Made by a program: the position numbers and the translations under genes
Shown: piece by piece, positions 35,358 through 44,951 of the stretch
Layout of the letters: each line of letters begins with the position of its first letter
Position numbering within the stretch: the stretch's first letter is position 1
Assembly: GCA_016218915.1 (NCBI GenBank)
Contig: JACRCQ010000057.1
Coordinates: 1-64,000 of the forward strand
Reading direction: 5' to 3'
From: Deltaproteobacteria bacterium
GTDB lineage: Bacteria; Myxococcota_A; Polyangia; Polyangiales; Polyangiaceae
DNA length: 64,000 bases
The notes under the pieces: generated by a model
The model's input: the letters and a program-made list of their open reading frames with translations, nothing else
What the model was told of the DNA's origin: nothing
The model's database searches: none

Positions 35358-35388
35358 CCTTGCTGAGTGCGCCGGAAGAAGCCTGTAT
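35358..35388 (+). promoter_or_regulatory. Promoter-like repeat, copy 4, before tyrosine recombinase
   Basis: Plus-strand CCTTG, 17 bases, AGCCTGTAT, the same spacing as in the three left-end copies (CCTTG to AGCCTGTAT is 17 in all four). The element ends 6 bases before the ATG at 35395, which would place the transcript start on or near the start codon: a leaderless mRNA. Confidence 0.5.
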
Positions 35389-35394
35389 CGACGC

Positions 35395-36012
<618 letters not shown>

Positions 36013-36329
36013 GGGCTGGCGACCCCACTTGCACAATGCAACCGACCGGGCCGAACCGACCGGCGGCGAGCAGCGGTCGGTTTCCAGAACCAGCCCCTGT
36101 CGAGATCGGCACCAGACACCCAGGGCAGGGCTCGGTTGGCACCGAAAATCTGACCACCCCCCACCCCGCTGTACCTTGTAGGCAAGGGCCGGCATCCTGC
36201 CCCATCGAGGCGGCGCCGGCCGCGGAAAGCGGCGGTTCGATGCCGCGCAAATGCTCCGCGAATGATCGCTGATGCGCGCGCATTCTGCGAAGCCTCGGAC
36301 CTCGAATGGCCGCTTTGTAAGGGAAGCGG
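36013..36329. other. Intergenic stretch between recombinase and terminase module
   Basis: 317 bases without a convincing gene, between the converging recombinase and the small-terminase candidate. It contains the hairpin at 36054-36082 and a nearby direct repeat of AACCGACCGG (from 36040 and 36054). It is a candidate for an attP site of the neighbouring recombinase, but no defined core is visible. A tRNA T-arm-like hairpin near 36225-36245 is not a tRNA. Confidence 0.5.
36054..36082 (+). terminator. Hairpin after tyrosine recombinase
   Basis: A 9-bp perfect stem AACCGACCG/CGGTCGGTT with an 11-base loop lies 42 bases past the recombinase stop, followed by TTTCC. It probably ends the plus-strand transcript; it is symmetric and could also serve the minus strand. 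Confidence 0.45.
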
Positions 36330-37424
36330 CTATTCGCATTCGCCCTCCGCATCGGGAGGCGGCGGCGGAAGCGTGTCGGCCAGCGCGTCCTCGGGCCTGA
36401 AGTCGGGCACCGTGGGCGGCCCGTGTTCTTCGTCGGCCCAGGCAGTCTGCTCAGCAGTGTCGCGAGACCCCGCGATTCCCGCAGGATTCGAATGACGGCC
36501 CGATGACGGTGAGCTCGGGGAGACTCGCACAGTCTCGAGACAGTCACGCGGAACCACACCTCGCGAGGCCTCGGCGCCAGGAGCACCGGGACCGGCCCCC
36601 CCGCCGCCGGACCCGCGATTCGCGCAACGCTGCGCTGCATTCGGCCCCACGTGCGCTCCCCTTGGCTCCGGCGGGACGATGGTCGTCCGCGGCGCCTGGT
36701 CGCCTTGTGGGCCAACCTGGCGCCCGGAACCGAGCACGGTCGCAGCCTGGTCGGAATCGCCGAACCGACCGGCAAACCGAGCGGGCGGTTCCTCGGCGGC
36801 GTCCTCGATCGCGGGCGCGGGGGGCTCCGGAAGCGTTTTTTCGATGTCCCCTTTCTCCGGGAGCGCGTTCTCCACCTCGCCGCGCTCCTCGGCCGAGGCG
36901 TCGAGTGTGTGCATCATCTGCCGGTGCCGCGCCTGCAGCGTTTCGAGGGAGAGCGCCGCGTGAATCTCCTGCCGGGAATCGGCGTTCCCCAGCACGAACT
37001 CCTTGAGCCGCACCATGGTGTTGAAGTCGGCGGCGTTGTCGAACCGCACCCGATTCTCCGCGAGCGCGGTCTCAAAGCCGATCAGGTAGGTGTCGATGAT
37101 CCGCAACTCGTCGTCCTTCGAGACGGCGATCGCCTTGGCCCGCATCTCGACGAGCTTCTGCTCGGCCTTCACCTGGATGCGCGCCTGCGCTTCTTTGCGT
37201 CGCCGCTGCACGTTGTGGGACTTCGCGTACTCGGCAATCACGCTATTCGAGACTCCGTAGCGCTCTGCCAGCTCGCGGTAGCTCGGGTAGTACACCGTCG
37301 TGCCATTGCCGTCCTCGCAGGGCACCACCTCGCCGAACACGAGGATCCGGTCGAGGTCCTCGTAGGGCACGCGCGGCCCCTCGCCCTTGCGGGGTCTGCC
37401 GCCGCGACCGCGCTCACCGAACAT
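36330..37424 (-). CDS. Small terminase subunit candidate with long C-terminal tail
   Basis: 364 residues from the ATG at 37424 (AGGAG upstream; TGATG overlap with resolvase). The N-terminal half has a helix-turn-helix (SYRELAERYGVSNSVIAEY) followed by long helices (AQARIQVKAEQKLVEMRAKA), the usual small-terminase layout. The last 150 residues are Gly/Pro/Ala-rich, of low complexity, ending in an acidic tail, and make the protein much longer than the usual 150-200. They may be a frameshifted or non-conserved extension. The position before the large terminase supports the call. Confidence 0.6.
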   Translation of the reverse strand: MFGERGRGGRPRKGEGPRVPYEDLDRILVFGEVVPCEDGNGTTVYYPSYRELAERYGVSNSVIAEYAKSHNVQRRRKEAQARIQVKAEQKLVEMRAKAIAVSKDDELRIIDTYLIGFETALAENRVRFDNAADFNTMVRLKEFVLGNADSRQEIHAALSLETLQARHRQMMHTLDASAEERGEVENALPEKGDIEKTLPEPPAPAIEDAAEEPPARFAGRFGDSDQAATVLGSGRQVGPQGDQAPRTTIVPPEPRGAHVGPNAAQRCANRGSGGGGAGPGAPGAEASRGVVPRDCLETVRVSPSSPSSGRHSNPAGIAGSRDTAEQTAWADEEHGPPTVPDFRPEDALADTLPPPPPDAEGECE

Positions 37425-37765
37425 CAGCGACTCCTCGCTGCCCACCACTCGCGCAGCAGGTCGAGGAAGTCTTCGAGGTGCATCGCAATGAAGGCCTGCT
37501 CCTTGTCGTCCTTGCACACCGCGACTGGCCAGAGCCCCTTGCCGAGCGAGTCCTCGGTCGCCTGGGCAAGGGCAGCTCGCGGATTCGTGCGTGCGCCGCG
37601 CTTGCACTCGAGGTGGAGGGCCGGCGCGACGACGTCCGCGCACTCGGCGCCGTCTCGGAACTGCATCCCTCGGTGTACGCGGTCCTTGCCGAAGACCTCG
37701 GCGAAGCGGTGGACCATCTCCCGCTCAAAATCGTGTCCCTTGCGGCGTGAACTTCTTCCGGGCAT
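37424..37765 (-). CDS. PD-(D/E)XK Holliday-junction resolvase-like protein
   Basis: 113 residues from the ATG at 37765 (GGAGG upstream). GHDFEREMVHRF followed by Asp44 (CADVVAP), Glu53 and Lys55 (HLECKRG) gives an Hjc-like/archaeal-resolvase-type nuclease core of the usual small size. It probably resolves branched DNA during replication and packaging. It overlaps the small-terminase candidate by one base. Confidence 0.6.
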   Translation of the reverse strand: MPGRSSRRKGHDFEREMVHRFAEVFGKDRVHRGMQFRDGAECADVVAPALHLECKRGARTNPRAALAQATEDSLGKGLWPVAVCKDDKEQAFIAMHLEDFLDLLREWWAARSR

Positions 37766-37799
37766 CGCACATCCTCCGGGGTTGCAGAGCAGCTGCAGC

Positions 37800-38570
37800 T
37801 CACGGCGGGGACGCGGCGATGACATCCCGCAGTCGCTTCTTCGCCCGCGACCGCACACGCTTCAGGCGTTGGTAGAGGCGTTCGCGCTCCTCGTCGCTCT
37901 CGAGGTTCATGCGCGAGACGATCGAGTAGAGCGTCTCGGAACCAAGCTCGGTTTCCCGCACCAGGAACGCCCCTTCCTCCGACACGTGATCCGCGAGAGC
38001 TGCGAGCACGGCATCCACCTGGAAGCTGACCGGCGGACTCGAGGCGGAACCGGCAGCAACCTGCCCGGGGCTGGCCTGGGCCAGGTCGCGCTGCCCCTCT
38101 CGCCAGCGACGGTCCGTGAGCTCTCGTCGCAGGGATTTGAACACGCGCCTGCGGGTGAGATGGGTCAGTCGGATCGGCGTGCGACCTCGCCAGGACTCGG
38201 GGCGATAGGAGGCAATCGCCACGAGGAACGCTTCGAGCACGAGCTGATCGAGGTCGTCCTTGGGAAGCTCGGCGCACACGAGCTGGCGACGCAGCCGGAG
38301 CAGCATTGGCAAGTAGACCACCGCGAGAACTGCGGACCACTGCGACTCGTGGGCTGCCGCACGCTCGCGGAGCAACGCCAGGGTGATCGCGTCGCGCTCG
38401 GAGTAGTCGTCGTCGGACTGCTTCGCCAATGCAGCCAGAAGCGAAGGGAGGTCGACGTAGCCTGCGAGTACCGGATGCCGTGGACGAGCATCGCAGTAGA
38501 GTCTTGCGTACGCCGGCCCCTGCACCTCCTGGCGGAGCAGCTTCGCGAGCGTGCGGAAATGGTCGCTCAC
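37800..38570 (-). CDS. Putative sigma-like factor 1
   Basis: 256 residues with a GTG start at 38570 (GTGA overlap). Residues about 85-150 (LRRQLVCAELPKDDLDQLVL, then EAFLVAIASYRP and an Arg-rich helix) resemble sigma-70 region 2. A C-terminal helical region (LGSETLYSIVSRM, then LYQRLKRVRSRAKKRLRD) resembles region 4. If it is a sigma factor it is of the ECF type. It lies next to DNA-metabolism genes and could read one of the TGTCCC promoter classes. An alternative is a different helical DNA-binding protein. Confidence 0.45.
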   Translation of the reverse strand: MSDHFRTLAKLLRQEVQGPAYARLYCDARPRHPVLAGYVDLPSLLAALAKQSDDDYSERDAITLALLRERAAAHESQWSAVLAVVYLPMLLRLRRQLVCAELPKDDLDQLVLEAFLVAIASYRPESWRGRTPIRLTHLTRRRVFKSLRRELTDRRWREGQRDLAQASPGQVAAGSASSPPVSFQVDAVLAALADHVSEEGAFLVRETELGSETLYSIVSRMNLESDEERERLYQRLKRVRSRAKKRLRDVIAASPP

Positions 38571-38800
38571 TGCCCCGCCCTCCGACGCAGACGCACGAGA
38601 GCGGCTGCGCAGTAATGCAGAGCGTCGATCACCTCGTCGAGGGTCTCGGCTGGGTAGTCGCGGCCATCGTCGACATTCCATACGCCGTACTGCTGGCGAC
38701 CTTTCCCCATGCGTTCGAGGAGCACTTCGAGGATCGCGCGCTCGTCCTCGGGGAGCACGGCAATGCGATCCGCGAGCGCATCGGAAGACACGCGAGACAT
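38567..38800 (-). CDS. MazG-like nucleotide pyrophosphohydrolase candidate
   Basis: 77 residues, ATG at 38800. RMGKGRQQYGVWNVDDGRD, then AETLDEVIDALHYCAAALVR recalls the all-alpha MazG/dUTPase-like fold with E..ED/A metal ligands, as in phage nucleotide pools. It is smaller than most MazG proteins, so a full active site is uncertain. It overlaps both neighbours by TGATG/GTGA. Confidence 0.45.
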   Translation of the reverse strand: MSRVSSDALADRIAVLPEDERAILEVLLERMGKGRQQYGVWNVDDGRDYPAETLDEVIDALHYCAAALVRLRRRAGQ

Positions 38801-39978
38801 CAGCCCGCCTCCTTCGCCCAGAATCGGGGGCTGTGACGCTTCTCTGCCTTGGCTTCGAGCTCGGCCTTGAGCAGCGAAACGCGGGGCTTGTCGAGGCGTT
38901 TGCCGACGTCCTTGAGAACCGCGTCGAGCGCCTTCTTCTCGACGACAGCCACTTTGCCCAGGAGTTCGTCCCGAGACATTCCCGTCGCGTCGGCGAGCAC
39001 GGACAGCGTCGCATCGAGCGGATACTCGTGGCTCGTGGTGGTGAACATCCGGTAGCGGACGCCGCCCAGCACGAGTTCCTCGCGATCGCGAAGGTGGGCC
39101 TTCAGCACGCCCTCGAGCTCTTCCTTCCGGGCGTAGAGAATCTTGGCGAGCCGAGCGACCTGCTCGCGTTCGTGCGCAACGGCCTCCAGATCGCGGGTGT
39201 CCTCGCACACGAGGTGCGGCCTTCCCTGCAGCGCCTCGGCATATGCTGGGCAGTGCATTCGGTGGTCGCAGTAGATGCAATTGGCATTCAGCCGCGGAGG
39301 GAACTCCTTCGCAGTCTCGGTCTGCACACCCAGCGTCTCCACGTACGCCAGCGCGTCAGCGAGTTGCTCGGCGGTGCGCGTCGTCTCCTGCCGAATCCCA
39401 TGGCGGAGCATTCGGAAGGTCAACTTCACGCGCTTGACCCAGGGCCACAGCCGCTGGGCCGCTACGTGGTAGAGGCTCAGCTGGAGGCTCGAGTCGACTT
39501 CCTCGCGCGTGAAGATCTGCCGGTTGGTCTTGTAGTCGATGACCTCGACGGTCTCGTCGTCGACCCAGTTCACCCGGTCGATGAAGCCGAGCACAGTGAA
39601 GGGGCCGACGGAGAGTTGGAATTCCTTCTCGACCGCGAGCACGTCGCGGTGGTCGACGACGCCTTCCTCGCGAACAAAGTCCCGCAGGATGTGGAGTCCC
39701 TCCTCGAACACGCCGACTCCGGCGAGACCGTCGCCGGTCCACGCCTCGCGGAAGAGCTCGACCGCTCGCTCCTCGGACAGGGGTCCAGTGCGTTCGTCGA
39801 CAACCACCTCTCGCACGAGGTTCTCGAGGACCGCGTGGATGACCTTGCCGAACCGAAGCGGGATACCTGGCTCTGCCTGCTTCTTGTCGAGGTAATGGAG
39901 CTTGTACGAAAGCGGGCACTGCTCGAATCGAGTCAATCGACTGTACGAGAGATGGGTATTGCGAGGCGTTGCGTTCAT
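38800..39978 (-). CDS. RecB/Cas4-like PD-(D/E)XK nuclease with Fe-S cysteines
   Basis: 392 residues, ATG at 39978. The RecB-nuclease order is visible: Cys21 (FEQCPLSYK), His49 (GKVIHAVLE), Asp134 (GFIDRV), Asp148-x-Lys150 (VIDYKTN), Gln-rich helix ([10 protein letters not shown]), then Cys234, Cys237 and Cys243 ([11 protein letters not shown]). The four cysteines fit the 4Fe-4S site of Cas4/AddB-type nucleases. It probably processes DNA ends in phage recombination together with RecA and the helicases. It overlaps its neighbours by one to four bases. Confidence 0.8.
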   Translation of the reverse strand: MNATPRNTHLSYSRLTRFEQCPLSYKLHYLDKKQAEPGIPLRFGKVIHAVLENLVREVVVDERTGPLSEERAVELFREAWTGDGLAGVGVFEEGLHILRDFVREEGVVDHRDVLAVEKEFQLSVGPFTVLGFIDRVNWVDDETVEVIDYKTNRQIFTREEVDSSLQLSLYHVAAQRLWPWVKRVKLTFRMLRHGIRQETTRTAEQLADALAYVETLGVQTETAKEFPPRLNANCIYCDHRMHCPAYAEALQGRPHLVCEDTRDLEAVAHEREQVARLAKILYARKEELEGVLKAHLRDREELVLGGVRYRMFTTTSHEYPLDATLSVLADATGMSRDELLGKVAVVEKKALDAVLKDVGKRLDKPRVSLLKAELEAKAEKRHSPRFWAKEAG

Positions 39979-40490
39979 CGAGTGATCTCCTGCCGGGCGG
40001 CAGGCCCGGACTTGGTAGGCGGGTGGAAGCCGGTGACGCGCGAGCCGGGGAACACGCTGAGGGCGTGCAGGACGATCGCGAGGTGTTCGGGGGTGAGCTC
40101 TCGACGGGGCTGGCCCGTGTAGGCGGGCACGAGCCACAGCTCGCCGAAGCTCTCGGACTGCAGGCAGACCTCGACGGCGAGGGCCTTGAAGCTCTCAATG
40201 TCCTCGGTGGTGAAACCACGGAGGCGGTTGACGTCGACGACCGGCGCTGGCTCGTTGGCCGTCGCGACCGGGGCGACAACGGGTCGCGGCTTGGGCGCGG
40301 ACGCAACGGGCTTGGACACCGGCGAGGGAAGGCCGGGCAGGCTCTTTTGCGTGGGGCGTGCGTTGCCCCACTCGACGCAGGTCAGCTCATCCGGAAGCGC
40401 GCAGCAGCCGGTGGGGAGCTGGTGCTTGCAGCGACCGTCGGAGAGCGGTTCGCGCTTCGGGCAGATCGTGGGCTGGGATGGCTGGGGCAT
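39975..40490 (-). CDS. Hypothetical protein with cysteine-rich N-terminus
   Basis: 171 residues. The first 40 residues hold five or six cysteines ([27 protein letters not shown]), suggesting a metal site. A Pro/Ala/Val-rich linker leads to a helical C-terminal domain of about 75 residues. The stop overlaps the RecB-like start by ATGA. It has its own class-2 promoter-like element 42 bases upstream. No family was recognised. Confidence 0.6.
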   Translation of the reverse strand: MPQPSQPTICPKREPLSDGRCKHQLPTGCCALPDELTCVEWGNARPTQKSLPGLPSPVSKPVASAPKPRPVVAPVATANEPAPVVDVNRLRGFTTEDIESFKALAVEVCLQSESFGELWLVPAYTGQPRRELTPEHLAIVLHALSVFPGSRVTGFHPPTKSGPAARQEITR

Positions 40491-40531
40491 CGGCGTCTCG
40501 TCGAGGCCGCGGATTTCGGCCTACAAAGACG

Positions 40532-40561
40532 AGACGCGGTTTTCGGAAGCGGGATGGGACA
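40532..40561 (-). promoter_or_regulatory. ECF-like promoter, class 2, before the DNA-processing operon
   Basis: TGTCCC, 18 bases, GCGTCT on the minus strand. The -10-like box resembles the CGTC of ECF promoters. The spacer starts ATCCCGC, like the class-2 copies at 47384 and 60574. It would start transcription of the cysteine-rich gene, the RecB-like nuclease and the genes downstream. Confidence 0.55.
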
Positions 40562-40666
40562 GCGGCGCCGGAACAAATCGAACAGCGATGCGCGTTCGAT
40601 GGTCGATCCGGGGTGTGGCGGGATTTGCTTACGGGGCGGCGTGTTGGGAGATGGGGGCAAACCGAA

Positions 40667-40715
40667 GGGACCGGCCGAGCTATTAAGAGATCTATTTCAT
40701 AGCTCCAGCGGTCCC
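40667..40715 (-). terminator. Long interrupted hairpin after primase-helicase
   Basis: Starting one base past the primase stop, GGGACCG ... CGGTCCC (7 bp) encloses GAGCTAT ... ATAGCTC (7 bp) with an AT-rich 15-base loop. The two stems are joined by 3-base bulges. It is probably a terminator without a T-run; the AT-rich loop is unusual in this GC-rich sequence. Confidence 0.5.
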
Positions 40716-40716
40716 C

Positions 40717-43653
40717 TCAGATTGCCACCCAGGACAGCAGCTCATTGCGGGTGCCCAAGGGGATGGGTCTTTCTCCGGTCAAGTATCGGGCCATGACTTT
40801 GCGATCGACGCCCGCGAGAGCAGCAGCTGCCACTACGCCTCCAAGGCTCGCCACAATCGAGAGTAGATCGGTGTCTCGCTGGGTTATCCGGTCGTTGCGA
40901 ACGCTCGCCTCCCTCACCTCGACCCTGTCCAGCCGCCAGCCCGACCCGGACGGCATGACGCTGCCGATGTGAAGCGCTCGGCCTGGTCGCGTGCGATGGA
41001 CCGCCCGAAGACGCCCGTGCGCCTGCTCGAGCTCGGCCTTACACATCGCCTCGACCCGCTGTTCCCAGGCTTGCGTGAGACCGAGGAAGGCGATGTCGCT
41101 CTTGACCAGACCCAGGTTCGGCCACGGATCGCCGAGGGTGGCGAGGCAATCCACGTCGGCCATCGAGTTCATGCCGCGCACCCCGCCGTAGTGGCCCCAT
41201 ACGAGCTCGCCCTGCCACGCCTGCACGATGGGACCCAGGCGAACGCGCGCGTCGTCCAGGGGCTCCCAGACGCGGTCCACCTGCTCGCCTCGTGCCGCCC
41301 GCAAGGCCATCTCGATCGGCAGCAGGGTGATAACGCCGAGCCGCTTCGAGCCGGGCTCTTCCGCTGCCCAGGCGAAAAGCGCCTCGAGGGCGGCGACGAA
41401 TCCCTCGGTGACCTCGAGCCCGCCTTTTCGGAGCCAGCTTGTTCGGGTTGCCGAAGGGCAGCGGAGCATGGTTCGCTGGATCGGGGCGCCGTCGACCGCG
41501 GCAAAGTGGTGCAGCGGCGGCTCGTAGCCGACGACCTTGCGAAGGATGGGGGCATGCAGCTCGCCGTTCGCATCGGTGACGACGACCGCGCCCTGGCGCT
41601 TGATTGCCTTGGCGAGCTGCTCGTTGCACCGGGTCACGACCAGCACGCGCTCGCCCGCGCGCTCCTCGACCCGAACCGCCACGGGCGTGTCGGCGATCAA
41701 TGCGTGGTGAAGGGTTCGCAGCACGCGCGAGGCAGTTCCCAGGGTCTGGGCCCGAGTAGCGGACTCTCGCGCGAGCCGGAGATGCACGAACGAGATGGGC
41801 GGAGCCTTGCCTCGCCGCTCGTCCATGGGGGCCGCGACGGCGCATTCGACCGCATCGGCGTCGCCCTCGAGCTCGGCCGATCGCCTCGCCTGCGCCATGT
41901 CTTCGGGCAATACCACACGCTCGCAGCTTCGGACCGCCTGCTCGAGCGAGGTCGCGGTGTCGAGCTCGGCGAATCGAGCCGCCCACGCGCGAGTCGCCTG
42001 AAGCGTCGGAAGCATCGCTGCCGCATAGCAGCCCTCGAACCACCCGAGGCACCGCTCTGCCGTGTCGAGCTCTTCGACCGTCAGCACGACCGATTCCAGG
42101 AGCGGAGGAGGCTCGTCGATCACGAGCAGGCCCGTTGATCCAGCCTCGCCATCGAGTGCGCCGAGCAGCGCGTGCGTGCCCACGATCACGCGAGCGTCGG
42201 CGTCGCCCTCCATTCCGTCGCGAGCCTCGCATTCGTCGTAGTGCGGACACCGTTCGATGTCGCGTCCGCGGCACAGCTCCCACTGCATCGGCTGGCCTCC
42301 CTCGACCAGGGGGCGCGCGATGTCCGCGAGGCGGCACACGGGATCTCCCGAGGCATCCTTGCACGAGAGGGGTCCGAAGATGCGCCGCGCCGGAACGCCC
42401 CGCTGGCGGAGCTCTGCAACCACCTGGAGGGCCAGAGCGTTCTTGTCGACGGAGATGGCCGTCTTGGACTGAAGCGGAGCACGAGCGCCCTTCGCCGTGG
42501 GGGACGCGTGGGGCTTTGCGGCGCGCTCCGTCGCAACGTCGATGGCGGCGGCGGTCTTTCCAATTCCGCATTCCGCGGCGATGACCGTGAGCCCGTCCGG
42601 GGCCCTGCGAATCGCATCGAGGAGCGAGGTCCGCACGTCGTCGAGCGACAGGGGGCGCGGCGCGGGTGCGTCGTTCTCCGGGGCAGGGGTTTCGAATGCA
42701 GCGGCAACCGCTGGCCACCGCCTCACGAGCTCGCCGAATCCCGTGATGGGGCCGCCGGCTGCCCAACGCTCGATTGTAGTCCGAGCGCCTGTCTCGCGAT
42801 CGATCGTCCGGGAATCCGCACCCGTAGCCACCGAGATGGCGCGGACGATCGCGGGCACCTGGTCCCGGGGAACCCCGCGGCTGAGCAGAGCGCCTGCTAT
42901 CGCGAGGAACAGCCCGTGCCACTCGGTGTGGACGGCGAGCACTGCATCGGCCAATCGGCGCACTGCATGCTTCCACTCTGGGGGCACATTCGCCGCCCAG
43001 GTGTTGGGCACTGGCACATTGCGCCTCGGTAGCCTGTCTCGGCTCGCCTTGGGCGCAGCTGCTTCCGGGGCGGGGGCGGAAATCGGCCGCATCCGATCCA
43101 GCAGCACGAAGGCTGACCGCGTGGCAACGCCAGCGCGCCTGACGTGCGGAAGCCGAAAGTGCCGGGTCCAATCGCGGCAAGCCCAGTCGACCGGAATGCC
43201 GGCTTCCGACAAGGCGCGCAGCCAGCTCTTCAGGTGCGGCTCAACGTCCCCTGCTGCGATCGGCTCCGCGATGGGCTGGACGATTCGGCGACCGTGTTGC
43301 GTGTGATAGATCCCGGCCGACTGCAACTCGGGGATTGTGTCGTAGTCGCGCTGGGCGGCTGCGAGGAGCTCATCGTTCCACGGCGCGTGACCTGGGTTGT
43401 CGACGTCACAGAAGAACACGCCCACCGAGACACGAGCCGGGAACTTCGACAGCCCCAGCTTGTTGATGCGTGCCTGCCGCGTCGCCCCATCAACCACGTA
43501 GGTGACCAGGTGCGCGTCGGTCGGGTACACGCGCCCGAGCGCCTCACGCAGCTCGAGGACCTCGTACGCTTTGGGGACATCGCGACCGCTGCCGTCGAAG
43601 CCCCTGGCGTACTTGTCTGGGGCGACGGCGACCAGTGTCACGGCGCGCGCCAC
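40717..43653 (-). CDS. AEP-type primase / Fe-S helicase fusion
   Basis: 978 residues. The N-terminal part has archaeo-eukaryotic primase-type motifs: FFCDVDNPGH (Asp83/Asp85), GIYHTQHGRRI and RHFRLPHV. From about 345 a helicase has Walker A ECGIGKT (361-367) and Walker B LLVIDEPPP (509-517). Cysteines at 431, 440, 461, 469 and 475 (CPHYDEC) lie between them, where XPD/DinG helicases hold an Fe-S cluster. The C-terminus ends in a helix-turn-helix-like segment (AALAGVDRKVMARYL). It would initiate phage DNA synthesis. A second GTG at 43641 has better ribosome-site spacing. Confidence 0.7.
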   Translation of the reverse strand: MARAVTLVAVAPDKYARGFDGSGRDVPKAYEVLELREALGRVYPTDAHLVTYVVDGATRQARINKLGLSKFPARVSVGVFFCDVDNPGHAPWNDELLAAAQRDYDTIPELQSAGIYHTQHGRRIVQPIAEPIAAGDVEPHLKSWLRALSEAGIPVDWACRDWTRHFRLPHVRRAGVATRSAFVLLDRMRPISAPAPEAAAPKASRDRLPRRNVPVPNTWAANVPPEWKHAVRRLADAVLAVHTEWHGLFLAIAGALLSRGVPRDQVPAIVRAISVATGADSRTIDRETGARTTIERWAAGGPITGFGELVRRWPAVAAAFETPAPENDAPAPRPLSLDDVRTSLLDAIRRAPDGLTVIAAECGIGKTAAAIDVATERAAKPHASPTAKGARAPLQSKTAISVDKNALALQVVAELRQRGVPARRIFGPLSCKDASGDPVCRLADIARPLVEGGQPMQWELCRGRDIERCPHYDECEARDGMEGDADARVIVGTHALLGALDGEAGSTGLLVIDEPPPLLESVVLTVEELDTAERCLGWFEGCYAAAMLPTLQATRAWAARFAELDTATSLEQAVRSCERVVLPEDMAQARRSAELEGDADAVECAVAAPMDERRGKAPPISFVHLRLARESATRAQTLGTASRVLRTLHHALIADTPVAVRVEERAGERVLVVTRCNEQLAKAIKRQGAVVVTDANGELHAPILRKVVGYEPPLHHFAAVDGAPIQRTMLRCPSATRTSWLRKGGLEVTEGFVAALEALFAWAAEEPGSKRLGVITLLPIEMALRAARGEQVDRVWEPLDDARVRLGPIVQAWQGELVWGHYGGVRGMNSMADVDCLATLGDPWPNLGLVKSDIAFLGLTQAWEQRVEAMCKAELEQAHGRLRAVHRTRPGRALHIGSVMPSGSGWRLDRVEVREASVRNDRITQRDTDLLSIVASLGGVVAAAALAGVDRKVMARYLTGERPIPLGTRNELLSWVAI

Positions 43654-43674
43654 CCCCGAAAAAGGGGCGCAGGC

Positions 43675-44901
43675 TCAGCCATCGGCGATGCACCCGGCCC
43701 GAACCGCGGCGTTGAACGCGGCGTCGCTGAGCGTCGAACCAAGAGCTCTACGGCCCAGCCGGGCTGCGACCAGGAGGATCTCGCCTCTTTCAGCGCAGGG
43801 ATCGATGACGAGATCCCCTGGTTTCGTGGTGTGCCGAATCAGCCGCTCCGCGAGCGCATCGATTGTGGGACAGTCCCGGTGGATGGTCGTGGCTTCCTTG
43901 CTCCCCTTGGCGTTGAGCACGGGCGCGTCGAGCCCACGGAGGTGGAAGATGACCTTGTGCTGCGGGCGATAGTCGTAACCGGGCGTGCCGCGGGCCGGAC
44001 CCGACTGGCTCCAGGTCAGCACGTGGCAGCACTTGAATTGCGCCTGGCGCTGGCAGGCCGCAGCGAGCGCGTGCACCAGGTCGATGTCTGGCTCGCAGAC
44101 GAGGAAGATCCGGCTCGTGTACTTCATCGGAGCCACAGCCTCGCCGAGCCAGTACTGCGCGTGAGCCTCGTAGTGGTCCGGCGTGGTGTCGAAGGTGGGG
44201 CGCGAGATGAGAAGGTCCGCGGTCTCGATGCGAACGGTGTCGAGGAATGCCTTTGGAGAGCAGCAGCGAATGCGCGCTTCTCCACGCGGAGCGGGCGAGG
44301 TTTCCGATGAAGCGTGGTCTGGCGGCGGCGGTTCGGCCACGAGCTTGGCAGCCCGGCTGACGCTCATCTTGCCGCCGCGCACCGCATCAGCGACTTCCGG
44401 GGGGCCGGACTCAAGGACGTGAGAAGCAGCGTCGAGGGTGCGGCTGGAGACTCCCACCAACTCCGCAGCATGATCGCGGGACTTCCCGGGCTTGCCAGGC
44501 GGGGGAAACATTGCCCCCTCCTGGGACTCGTTGCGGTTTCTGCCGATCTGCTCGCCCGGTCGAGCACGTGATGCCTCTTGCCGCTGCTTCGCTTCCTTGC
44601 CGAGCTCTCGCTTAGCCAGAGCCCCGACCATGGCGCGTTGGGACACGCTCAGGTGCCGTCGAAAGAGATTGGCCGACACGACCGCTGCCGTGGGGGAATC
44701 GCACGCGTCGAGCTCACGGAATCGCGGCTCGATGCCCGCCCGCGCGCATGCCTTCAGTCGATTGCGGCCGTCGAGGATCTTCCCCTCCCAGAGGACAATG
44801 GGCTCCTGAAGCCCGTTCGTCTTGATATCTCGGCTCAACGCCGCGAGCGCCACGTCGTCCATCAGCGGAAACAGCTCGGATGCCGGATGCGGCTCGTACA
44901 T
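43675..44901 (-). CDS. ParB-like protein fused to a degenerate DNA methyltransferase
   Basis: 408 residues from the ATG at 44901 (GAGGAAGG upstream). The N-terminal ParB/Srx-like domain has NGLQEPIVLWEGKILDGRNR, then an HTH region (RSVSSRTLD-like). The C-terminal part resembles an N4/N6 methylase, but motif IV, normally DPPY/SPPY, reads ISRPTF, and motif I reads DPCAERGEILLVA instead of DPFxGxG. Methyl transfer is therefore doubtful. It follows the SF2 helicase by 50 bases. ParB-MTase fusions are common in phages. Confidence 0.65.
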   Translation of the reverse strand: MYEPHPASELFPLMDDVALAALSRDIKTNGLQEPIVLWEGKILDGRNRLKACARAGIEPRFRELDACDSPTAAVVSANLFRRHLSVSQRAMVGALAKRELGKEAKQRQEASRARPGEQIGRNRNESQEGAMFPPPGKPGKSRDHAAELVGVSSRTLDAASHVLESGPPEVADAVRGGKMSVSRAAKLVAEPPPPDHASSETSPAPRGEARIRCCSPKAFLDTVRIETADLLISRPTFDTTPDHYEAHAQYWLGEAVAPMKYTSRIFLVCEPDIDLVHALAAACQRQAQFKCCHVLTWSQSGPARGTPGYDYRPQHKVIFHLRGLDAPVLNAKGSKEATTIHRDCPTIDALAERLIRHTTKPGDLVIDPCAERGEILLVAARLGRRALGSTLSDAAFNAAVRAGCIADG

Positions 44902-44951
44902 GGTCACGACCTTCCTCGCCCCGCAGGGCGCACGACTCCCAGAGCCCGCCC

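Noticed and set aside
36225-36260. A tRNA T-arm-like hairpin (GCGGC, GGTTCGAT, GCCGC)
   Set aside because: No matching acceptor, D or anticodon arms are present, so it is not a tRNA.
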